8,765 nucleotides of DNA from Planctomycetota bacterium (GTDB lineage Bacteria > Planctomycetota > UBA1135), in assembly GCA_027021325.1 (NCBI GenBank), contig JALUUN010000409.1:1-8765 (forward strand), given 5' to 3'. Below are positions 1-4,912 of this stretch, one piece after another. The position numbers and the translations under genes were made by a program. A model generated the notes under the pieces. The model saw only the letters and a list, made by a program, of their open reading frames with translations, was not told the DNA's origin and did not search any database. How positions within the stretch are numbered: the stretch's first letter is position 1; the number at the start of each line of letters is the position of its first letter.

Positions 1-45
1 CTCGCCGGTGTGGACCGGAGCTTCGACTTCCAGCCCGAGGGCTGA
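1..45 (+). CDS. 3' end of an upstream gene (partial)
   Basis: The frame starting at base 1 reads LAGVDRSFDFQPEG and stops at TGA 43-45. Only 14 codons are visible, so no family can be named. It is on the same strand as nagB, but 71 bases separate them. That gap holds a hairpin and a separate -10-like element, so co-transcription with nagB looks unlikely. The reading frame is inferred from the stop and from plausible GC-rich codon use. It could be a chance open frame at the window edge. Confidence 0.45.
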   Translation, partial: LAGVDRSFDFQPEG

Positions 46-65
46 GCCGCCCCCGCAGGCGGTCC

Positions 66-86
66 CGGCCGGTCCGGAACCGGCCG
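66..86. terminator. GC-rich inverted repeat, possible terminator or operator
   Basis: The arms 66-73 and 79-86 are perfectly complementary (8 bp: CGGCCGGT / ACCGGCCG) around a 5-base loop, CCGGA. It begins 20 bases after the stop at 43-45 and ends 16 bases before the nagB -10-like element. No T-tract follows, so a classical intrinsic terminator is not shown. An operator for nagB is the alternative. Such palindromes also arise by chance in DNA this GC-rich. Confidence 0.35.
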
Positions 87-102
87 CGGGGCCGGGCGCG
101 GC

Positions 103-108
103 TACAAC
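103..108 (+). promoter_or_regulatory. -10-like element of nagB (TACAAC)
   Basis: TACAAC matches TATAAT at 4 of 6 positions and ends 8 bases before the ATG at 117. Its TA is the only TA dinucleotide in the 46-116 gap. The spacing would place transcription start at or just before the start codon, that is, a leaderless or near-leaderless mRNA. No recognisable -35 lies 16-18 bases upstream, and there is no Shine-Dalgarno site. The same arrangement precedes four other genes here. Confidence 0.5.
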
Positions 109-116
109 TCCGCCTC

Positions 117-911
117 ATGGCGGGCGCCTCTCCCCCCGTTCCTCTGCGGATCTGGCCCGACGCCGCCTCCGCCGCCCGGGCGGTGGCGGCGGAGATCGCG
201 CGGGGCATCCGCGAGGCCGCGGAAGCGGGCCGCCGCTATGTCCTCGGCTGCGCCACCGGCCGGACCATGATCCCGGTCTACGCCGAACTCCTGCGCCTGC
301 ACCGGGAGGAGGGCCTGTCCTTCGCCGTCGTCCGCCTCTTCCACCTGGACGAGTACCTCGGCCTCCCCCCGGAGCACCCCGCGAGCTTCCAGCGCTTCCT
401 CCGGGAGCATCTCGTGGACCGGGTGGACCTCGAGCCCGGACGGGTCCACTTCCTCCGCGGCGACCTCGACCCCGAAGGCCTGGAGCGCCAGGCCCGGGAG
501 TACCCGGCGGCGATCCGGGCGGCGGGCGGCCTCGACCTCCAGCTCCTCGGCCTCGGCCGCAACGGCCACGTGGCCTTCAACGAGCCGGGCTCTCCGCCGG
601 ACAGCCGCCTGCGCGTCGTCGAGCTGAGCCCGGAGACCCGGGAGGCCAACGCCTTCGCCTTCGCGGACGGCCGGGTTCCGGAGCGGGCGGTGACCCTGGG
701 CCTCGCCGACCTGCACGAGGCCCGGTGCCTCCGCCTCCTTGCCTTCGGGAAAAGCAAGCGGGAAGCGCTCCGGGCCCTCCTGGGAGGCCCGGAGGACCCG
801 GCCTGGCCGGCGAGCCTGCTGCGCGGGCACACCGGCCTCGAGGTCCACGCCGACCCCGCGGCTGTCCCGCCCGGCTTCAGTCCACCTGGACGACGATCGC
901 CTGGGACTTGA
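117..911 (+). CDS. nagB: Glucosamine-6-phosphate deaminase (NagB family)
   Basis: This 264-residue cytoplasmic enzyme should convert glucosamine-6-phosphate to fructose-6-phosphate and ammonia, the step that brings amino sugars into glycolysis. Residues 76-93 (HLDEYLGLPPEHPASFQ) align closely with the E. coli NagB segment NMDEYVGLPKEHPESY, placing the proton-acceptor Asp at D78. The second signature, GLGRNGHVAFNEPG (145-158), supplies H151 and E156. N149 stands where E. coli has D141, a substitution I recall from Firmicute enzymes. GKSKREAL (211-218) corresponds to the phosphate-binding GSQKAL. Length is normal (E. coli 266), but the last ~15 residues are a Pro/Gly/Arg-rich tail rather than the usual terminal helix. 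The ATG at 117 is chosen because the N-terminus aligns with the family and a -10-like TACAAC lies just upstream. A 6-phosphogluconolactonase is less likely given HLDEY and NEPG. The 3' end overlaps the convergent gene by 35 bp. Confidence 0.9.
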   Translation: MAGASPPVPLRIWPDAASAARAVAAEIARGIREAAEAGRRYVLGCATGRTMIPVYAELLRLHREEGLSFAVVRLFHLDEYLGLPPEHPASFQRFLREHLVDRVDLEPGRVHFLRGDLDPEGLERQAREYPAAIRAAGGLDLQLLGLGRNGHVAFNEPGSPPDSRLRVVELSPETREANAFAFADGRVPERAVTLGLADLHEARCLRLLAFGKSKREALRALLGGPEDPAWPASLLRGHTGLEVHADPAAVPPGFSPPGRRSPGT

Positions 912-1752
912 CGCTGCTGATCCCGGCGACGCCGTCGAAGACGAAGGCCTGGAAGCCGTAGAGTCCCGGGGACACCTGGAGCGGGAGGTCGAAGTCCAGG
1001 ACCGCGGTCCCCGTCGGGTCGGCGGTCCGGCTTCCCAGGAGAGTCACCGGACTCAAGAGGTCCAGGGCTTGCAGTCCGAGCTGATCCAGGAGACGGCCGC
1101 CGCTGCAACCGATCGTTCCGTCGTTGGCCAGGAAACGAACCACCTTTCCGGCGGGACCGTTGCCGGCTTCCAGGGCGTTGACTCGCCCGCGCTTGAAGAC
1201 CGGAGGATGCGGCGTGAGCGTCATCGGCCCACCACAGTCCTCACAGCAGGTCAGCCAGGGAAACCAGCGGCCGAAGACCGTTCCGCTGAAGGAGTTCACC
1301 CCATCCACCCAGGCCGTATCGGCATTGGCGACGTTGCCGAAGGCGTCCAGCTCTACGAGTTCGACCTGGACGGAGACATTCATGACCGTTTCCAGGCAGA
1401 AGGAGAGACCGAGGTCGGCCATCGGGACGTACAAGGCGCGGCGAGGCCCCGGGTCGAAGGTCGCCTGGTACGGAAAGGAACCGACATCGGGGTTGCCCTG
1501 GGCATCCTCCGGGGGCGGGCCATAGTCGACGAAGGCCCGCATACCGGCGACCTTCCAGGGAGCCAGGGCCGAGACCTCGATCCGGATGTACTGGTCCCCG
1601 TTGCTCAGCCGCGCCTCACCGACGACGGCAAGAGTGTCCAGGATCAGGTCTCGAAGCTCTTCTTCGCAGCCTTCATGGCGGCCCTGGGCTCCGAGGGGGG
1701 CGGCGAGGAGCAAAGCGGGGGCCACGGCCAGGACGGAGGGGAGGAGACGCAT
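877..1752 (-). CDS. Secreted protein of unknown function
   Basis: This 291-residue protein is not recognised. Residues 1-23 form a classical Sec signal peptide (hydrophobic run VLAVAPALLLAAPLG, likely cleavage near AQG), so it is exported. The mature part looks like two beta-rich halves. Residues ~45-160 have alternating hydrophobic strands. Residues ~176-290 resemble a module common in planctomycete secreted proteins, ending in SPGLYGFQAFVFDGVAG and then VKSQAIVVQV; that resemblance is from memory. The linker at 169-173 is CCEDC. The six cysteines (29, 119, 169, 170, 173, 216) could form disulfides. The start is supported by the signal peptide and by TAGACT 9 bases upstream. GC content looks lower than in neighbours: 68% for 1201-1260 and about 67% for 1021-1080, against 75-82% in sampled nagB and TIM-barrel segments. 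It is divergent from the TIM-barrel gene and convergent with nagB. Confidence 0.75.
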   Translation of the reverse strand: MRLLPSVLAVAPALLLAAPLGAQGRHEGCEEELRDLILDTLAVVGEARLSNGDQYIRIEVSALAPWKVAGMRAFVDYGPPPEDAQGNPDVGSFPYQATFDPGPRRALYVPMADLGLSFCLETVMNVSVQVELVELDAFGNVANADTAWVDGVNSFSGTVFGRWFPWLTCCEDCGGPMTLTPHPPVFKRGRVNALEAGNGPAGKVVRFLANDGTIGCSGGRLLDQLGLQALDLLSPVTLLGSRTADPTGTAVLDFDLPLQVSPGLYGFQAFVFDGVAGISSVKSQAIVVQVD

Positions 1753-1761
1753 GACCCTTGA

Positions 1762-1767
1762 AGTCTA
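1762..1767 (-). promoter_or_regulatory. -10-like element (TAGACT) of the secreted protein gene
   Basis: On the minus strand, TAGACT (TATAAT 4 of 6, and a TANNNT) ends 9 bases before the ATG at 1752-1750. Its TA is one of only two TA dinucleotides in the 111-base divergent gap. No convincing -35 was found at normal spacing. A weak AAGGG close to the ATG is a poor Shine-Dalgarno candidate. This is consistent with a leaderless or very short-leader transcript. Confidence 0.5.
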
Positions 1768-1848
1768 TCCCATGACCGCTGCAGGGCGGCCCTGGCAACC
1801 CGGCGCGGAGGCGCGGCCGCCGCCTGGGAACGGAAAGGCCTGCCGGGC

Positions 1849-1854
1849 TAGGAT
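1849..1854 (+). promoter_or_regulatory. -10-like element (TAGGAT) of the TIM-barrel gene
   Basis: TAGGAT (TATAAT 4 of 6, TANNNT) ends 9 bases before the ATG at 1864. It holds the second and last TA dinucleotide of the divergent gap. The embedded AGGA, 10 bases from ATG, could instead act as a weak Shine-Dalgarno, so the two readings compete for this gene alone. No -35 is evident. Confidence 0.5.
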
Positions 1855-1863
1855 GTTCCCTCC

Positions 1864-2814
1864 ATGCCCCCGGTCCCGCCGAGCCGCCGCCAGTTCCTGT
1901 CCCGCGCCTCCCTCGCCGCCCTGGGCCCCGCCCTCCTGCGGCCGTCGGCCCTCCAGGCCCCGGCCGCCGGCCCGGCGAACCCCGGCGAACCCTGGGACTT
2001 CCGGATCTCCCTGGCCCAGTGGTCCCTGCACCGGACCCTCTTCGCCGGGGAGATGAGCACCCTGGACTTCCCCGCCCGCGCCCGCTCCTGGGGCCTCGGC
2101 GGCGTCGAGTATGTGAACTCCTTCTTCAAGGACCAGGCCAGGGACCGGGCCTTTCTCCAGGAGCTGAAGACCCGCTGCGAAGGCGAGGGCGTCCAGAGCC
2201 TCCTCATCATGTGCGATGGCGAGGGCCGCCTTGGCGATCCCGACCGGAACGCCCGCCTGCAGGCGGTCCGCAATCACATCCGCTGGCTGGAAGCGGCCCG
2301 CTTCCTCGGCTGCCACTCGATCCGCGTCAACGCCGCCTCCGAGGGCAGCGAGGACGAACAGCGGCGCCTCGCCGCCGACGGCCTGCGGCGCCTCGCCGAG
2401 ATCGGCGACACCTTCGAGCTGAACGTCCTGGTCGAGAACCACGGCGGCCTCAGCTCGAACGGCGCCTGGCTGGCCTCGGTCATGAAGGCCGTGGACCATC
2501 CGCGCATCGGCACCCTGCCCGACTTCGGCAACTTCCACCTCAGTGGCGGCCAGTGGTACGACCGCTACCAGGGCGTCCGGGAACTCATGCCCTGGGCGCG
2601 GGCCGTGAGCGCCAAGTCCCACGACTTCGACGAGCAGGGCAACGAGCGCAACACCGACTACCGGAAGATGCTCGGCATCGTGCGCGAGGCCGGGTATCGC
2701 GGCTGGATCGGCATCGAGTACGAGGGGAGCATGCTGCCCGAGGAGGAGGGCATCCTGGCGACGAAGCGCCTCCTCGAGGGCGTGCGCGAGGAGATGCGGG
2801 CGGCGGCGGGCTGA
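1864..2814 (+). CDS. Tat-exported sugar phosphate isomerase/epimerase-like TIM-barrel protein
   Basis: This 316-residue protein has a twin-arginine signal (SRRQFLSRASLAALG, R8-R9), so it should be exported folded, probably with its metal bound, and cleaved around residues 30-36. The mature part matches the xylose isomerase-like TIM-barrel (AP-endonuclease 2) family. Strand ends carry the expected metal ligands: VLVENHGG (E191, H193), GTLPDFGNFH (D220, H225), KSHDFD (H253, D254) and IGIEYEG (E285). The early strand FRISLAQWSLHRTLF (46-60) fits a family barrel start. Family members isomerise or epimerise sugars, inositols or hydroxypyruvate; the substrate cannot be read from sequence. Tat-exported members are, from memory, common in Planctomycetota. 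The start is fixed by the Tat motif and by TAGGAT just upstream. It converges with the esterase gene, leaving 12 bases between stops, and no metabolic partner is adjacent. Confidence 0.85.
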   Translation: MPPVPPSRRQFLSRASLAALGPALLRPSALQAPAAGPANPGEPWDFRISLAQWSLHRTLFAGEMSTLDFPARARSWGLGGVEYVNSFFKDQARDRAFLQELKTRCEGEGVQSLLIMCDGEGRLGDPDRNARLQAVRNHIRWLEAARFLGCHSIRVNAASEGSEDEQRRLAADGLRRLAEIGDTFELNVLVENHGGLSSNGAWLASVMKAVDHPRIGTLPDFGNFHLSGGQWYDRYQGVRELMPWARAVSAKSHDFDEQGNERNTDYRKMLGIVREAGYRGWIGIEYEGSMLPEEEGILATKRLLEGVREEMRAAAG

Positions 2815-2830
2815 GGCGGGCGGGCCTCAG
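2811..2830. terminator. Inverted repeat containing both convergent stop codons
   Basis: CTGAGGC (2811-2817) and GCCTCAG (2824-2830) are a perfect 7-bp inverted repeat around GGGCGG. The left arm holds the TGA of the TIM-barrel gene (2812-2814). The right arm holds the TCA, that is the minus-strand TGA, of the esterase gene (2827-2829). Three of the seven pairs follow automatically when both convergent genes stop with TGA; the other four do not. It could serve as a bidirectional terminator, but no T-tract flanks it on the + strand. Confidence 0.4.
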
Positions 2831-3624
2831 GCCTCCCCTCCCTGCGCCTCCCCTCCCTGCGCCTCCTCTCCCTGTGCCTCCTCTCCCTGTGCCTCCTCTC
2901 CCTGTGCCTCCTCTTCCTGTGCCTCCTCTTCCTGCGCCTCCTCTTCCCCGCCGCTGAGCACCCGGCGCAGGAAGGCGCCGACCTCCCGGATCTCTTCCAG
3001 GCAGACCTGGTGCTGCATCGGGTACTCGTGGTACTCCACGGGCCAGCCGAGGGCCTCCAGGGCCTCGCGCGTCCGGCGTCCCGCCTCCAGGGGCACCATG
3101 GGATCGAAGCTGCCGTGGGCCAGGAAGACCGGAAGGTCGCGGTTGACCTCGGCCGCCTCCTCCTGCAGGCGGTCGCCCAGGACCAGGAAGGTCGAGAGGC
3201 CGAGGACGCCGGCGAGGCGGCGAGGGTGGCGCAGGGCGGTGTGCAGGGCGAGGCTGCCGCCCTGGGAAAAGCCGGCCAAGACGATGCGCTCGTCCGGGAT
3301 CCCCTCCTCCCGCTCGCGCTCGATCAAGGCCTCGATGCGGGCCGCCGAGCGCCGGAGCCCGGCCTCGTCCACGTCCACGCCGGTTCCGCCCAGGACCCGG
3401 AGGTCGAACCAGGCCGGCATGATCATGCCCAGGTTGAGGCTGACCGGAATGCGCGGGGCGTGGGGGAAGAGGAAGCGGACCCCGAGAGAGGACTCCAGGC
3501 CCAGCTCGGGGACGATGGGCTCGAAGTCGTGGCCGTCGGCGCCAAGCCCGTGGAGCCAGATCACCGAGGCCCGGACCGGCCCCGGAGGCTCGACGCGGAC
3601 GCAGGGAAGGAGAGGCTCGGCCAT
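2827..3624 (-). CDS. Carboxylesterase/phospholipase (alpha/beta hydrolase) with acidic repeat tail
   Basis: This 265-residue protein lacks a signal peptide and is presumably cytoplasmic. It belongs to the phospholipase/carboxylesterase family (YpfH/EstB-like), which hydrolyses short-chain or acyl-thioester substrates. Seen: WLHGLGADGHDFEPIVPEL (23-41), a family hallmark forming the oxyanion region; the nucleophile elbow GFSQGG with S120; the acid in HGSFDPMVP (D174); and the histidine in YPMQHQV (H205). The catalytic core ends near residue 224, the usual family length. It is followed by a 40-residue tail of acidic five-residue repeats (QEEEA/QGEEA/QGGEA). The frame is open for 47 more codons upstream, but that stretch is Pro/Gly-rich and unlike the family. 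The ATG at 3624 is preferred because WLHGLG then sits at the normal distance and TACCCT lies 10 bases upstream. It is divergent from the phosphatase-cytochrome gene. Confidence 0.88.
   Translation of the reverse strand: MAEPLLPCVRVEPPGPVRASVIWLHGLGADGHDFEPIVPELGLESSLGVRFLFPHAPRIPVSLNLGMIMPAWFDLRVLGGTGVDVDEAGLRRSAARIEALIEREREEGIPDERIVLAGFSQGGSLALHTALRHPRRLAGVLGLSTFLVLGDRLQEEAAEVNRDLPVFLAHGSFDPMVPLEAGRRTREALEALGWPVEYHEYPMQHQVCLEEIREVGAFLRRVLSGGEEEAQEEEAQEEEAQGEEAQGEEAQGEEAQGGEAQGGEA
2831..2950 (-). repeat. Eight tandem 15-bp units encoding acidic pentapeptides
   Basis: Eight contiguous 15-bp units (plus-strand consensus GCCTCCTCTYCCTGY) lie in frame at the esterase 3' end. In protein order they read GEEEA, QEEEA twice, QGEEA three times, QGGEA twice. 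The changes are ordered: GAA to GGA, then GAG to GGG, both single A-to-G transitions on the coding strand. This is what stepwise local duplication by slippage or unequal exchange would leave. The strand bias is extreme: the + strand is nearly all pyrimidine apart from G at unit joints. Copy number may vary between strains without breaking the frame. Confidence 0.95.
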
Positions 3625-3634
3625 GGGGCCGGCA

Positions 3635-3640
3635 AGGGTA
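3635..3640 (-). promoter_or_regulatory. -10-like element (TACCCT) of the esterase gene
   Basis: On the minus strand, TACCCT (a TANNNT, only 3 of 6 to TATAAT) ends 10 bases before the ATG at 3624. It holds one of only two TA dinucleotides in the 210-base divergent gap. Its position supports the shorter start over the in-frame ATG at 3765. No -35 or Shine-Dalgarno is visible. Confidence 0.4.
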
Positions 3641-3695
3641 GCGCTCCCACCGGGGGAGCCGGCGGGGAGAAGGCCCCGGCTCCGTCCCGCGGGGA

Positions 3696-3713
3696 GGCCC
3701 GGAATCCCGGGCC
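3696..3713. promoter_or_regulatory. Perfect 7-bp inverted repeat in the divergent gap
   Basis: GGCCCGG (3696-3702) and CCGGGCC (3707-3713) flank AATC. It sits in the esterase/phosphatase intergenic region, outside both predicted -10 elements. The 9-mer GAATCCCGG within it (3702-3710) recurs at 3820-3828, overlapping the phosphatase -10 and the expected transcription start. A shared operator is possible. A structured RNA or chance in GC-rich DNA is equally possible. Confidence 0.3.
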
Positions 3714-3817
3714 GTTTCCCCCCGGTGACGCCCGGCGAGGCAGGAGGAAGGCCGGAGGACGGCACGGGGTTTGCGTCTCCAGGACCGGCCTCCGGCCCCC
3801 GTCCCCGGGCCGGCGCC

Positions 3818-3823
3818 TAGAAT
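3818..3823 (+). promoter_or_regulatory. -10 element (TAGAAT) of the phosphatase-cytochrome gene
   Basis: TAGAAT matches TATAAT at 5 of 6 positions, the best in the window, and ends 11 bases before the ATG at 3835. It is the other of the two TA dinucleotides in this 210-base gap. There is no TTGACA-like box at 16-18 bases upstream and no Shine-Dalgarno before the ATG. Predicted leader length is 0-5 bases. Confidence 0.55.
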
Positions 3824-3834
3824 CCCGGACCGCC

Positions 3835-4899
3835 ATGCCCATGGGCCTGCCCTCCCGTCCCCGTCCCGCCCTCCCGGCCCTCCTGGCCGCCCTCCTGGCC
3901 GCCTTCGGCTGTGGCCGCGAGGTCGAGGCCACGGAGGAACCCCCGGAAGCCTGGGCGCAGGTGCCCTGGGAACTGGATCCGCCGGTGGCCCTGGGCGAGG
4001 CCTCCGCCTGGGAACTGGCCGCCGCCCGGCCCCTGGACGAAGCGCGCCCCGCCGACTGGTCCGATCTGCACCATGTCTTCCACCTGAGCGAGAACATCGT
4101 TTCCGGAGGTGAACCCCTGGACGAGGCGGCCTTCCAGCGCCTCGCCGACATGGGCATCCGCACGATCCTCTCCGTGGATGGCAAGCCCCCGCAGGCCGCG
4201 GCCGCCGCACGATACGGCCTGCGCTACGTCCACGTGCCCATCCGCTACTCGGGCTTCACCCGCGACGAGCTCCTGCAGATCGCCAAGACCTTCCGCGAGC
4301 TCCCCGGCCCCTTCTACGTCCACTGCTTCCACGGCAAGCACCGCGGTCCCGCCGCCGCCGCCATCGGCCGCGTGGTCCTGGACGGAGTCGAGCGCGAGCA
4401 GGCCATTGCCGAGATGCGCCAGTGGTGCGGCACCTCGAGGCGCTACGAGGGCCTGTACCGCGCCATTGCCACCGAGCCCATGCCGACGCCCGAGGAGACC
4501 GCGGCCTACGCCTGGGACTTCCCTTCCCGCGCCCCCCTGGCCGGGGTGCGCGCCGCCATGGTGCGTGCGACCCGCATCCAGGACTTCCTGGAGGAACGCG
4601 GCGAAGCCGGCTGGGCGCCCGACCCCGCGCACCCCGACCTCGACGCCGCCCGCAGCGCCGCCGAGCTCGCCGTCCTCTTCGAGGACACCCTGGAGCTCGA
4701 AGAGGCGCAGGCGAAGCCCGAGGCCTGGCGCGAGGGAATGCTCCGCAGCATCCGTTTCGCCCGCGAGATCGAGGCCCTCGCCCGGCGCGGCGCGGTCACC
4801 TCCCTGGAAGAGAACCGTGCCGCCCTCGACGCCCTGGAGCAGAGCTGCGTGGACTGTCACGCTGCCTTCCGCAACGACGGCTCCTCCCGCGCCTTCTGA
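3835..4899 (+). CDS. Lipoprotein fusion of a Cys-based (DSP/PTP) phosphatase and a class II cytochrome c domain
   Basis: This 354-residue protein has three parts. Residues 1-26 are a lipoprotein signal (ALLAALLAAFGC; C26 fits the general lipobox rule), so it should be membrane-anchored outside the cytoplasm. Residues ~75-212 form a dual-specificity/tyrosine phosphatase-like domain: LSENIVSGGEP, then GIRTILSVDG, and the P-loop YVHCFHGKHRG with C164 and R170 (CX5R). The residue after R170 is Gly, where most family members have Ser/Thr. Residues ~232-347 are strongly helical, consistent with four helices, and end in QSCVDCHAAFR (C338, C341, H342), a heme c site near the C-terminus as in cytochrome c' and c556. 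Besides C26 and the heme pair, only C164 and C198 remain. The function is inferred as heme-linked extracytoplasmic phosphatase; the substrate is unknown. It is convergent with the kinase gene, 9 bases apart. The ATG at 3841 is an alternative start. Confidence 0.85.
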   Translation: MPMGLPSRPRPALPALLAALLAAFGCGREVEATEEPPEAWAQVPWELDPPVALGEASAWELAAARPLDEARPADWSDLHHVFHLSENIVSGGEPLDEAAFQRLADMGIRTILSVDGKPPQAAAAARYGLRYVHVPIRYSGFTRDELLQIAKTFRELPGPFYVHCFHGKHRGPAAAAIGRVVLDGVEREQAIAEMRQWCGTSRRYEGLYRAIATEPMPTPEETAAYAWDFPSRAPLAGVRAAMVRATRIQDFLEERGEAGWAPDPAHPDLDAARSAAELAVLFEDTLELEEAQAKPEAWREGMLRSIRFAREIEALARRGAVTSLEENRAALDALEQSCVDCHAAFRNDGSSRAF

Positions 4900-4912
4900 G
4901 CTCCCCGCTCAG
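4896..4912. terminator. Inverted repeat containing both convergent stop codons
   Basis: CTGAGC (4896-4901) and GCTCAG (4907-4912) form a perfect 6-bp inverted repeat around TCCCC. The arms contain the TGA of the phosphatase gene (4897-4899) and the minus-strand TGA of the kinase gene (4909-4911). The arrangement parallels the repeat at 2811-2830. Three pairs are trivial because both genes use TGA. No T-tract is present, so bidirectional termination is only a possibility. Confidence 0.35.

Noticed and set aside
739..1761. A long open plus-strand frame (340 codons) antisense to the secreted protein gene.
   Set aside because: It has no recognisable domain and spans the nagB end and its neighbour. 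The minus-strand frame has a signal peptide, sensible beta pattern and a -10-like element.
2831..2950. The tandem repeat as a CRISPR array or minisatellite of non-coding function.
   Set aside because: Units are contiguous 15-mers with no spacers and keep the esterase frame exactly to its stop.
2019..2957. A plus-strand frame ending in a striking PPLPVPPLP-type proline repeat.
   Set aside because: It is the antisense reading of the esterase tail repeats joined to an off-frame reading of the TIM-barrel gene; it is Arg/Pro-rich as expected of GC-rich shadow frames.
3625..3765. A 47-residue N-terminal extension of the esterase from ATG 3765.
   Set aside because: The extension is Pro/Gly/Arg-rich, unlike the family, not a signal peptide, and covers the predicted TACCCT element.
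4909..4911. A frameshifted or truncated kinase, because the gene ends so close to its neighbour.
   Set aside because: The TPR region continues to a normal length and the stop is clean; tight convergent ends occur at other junctions here too.
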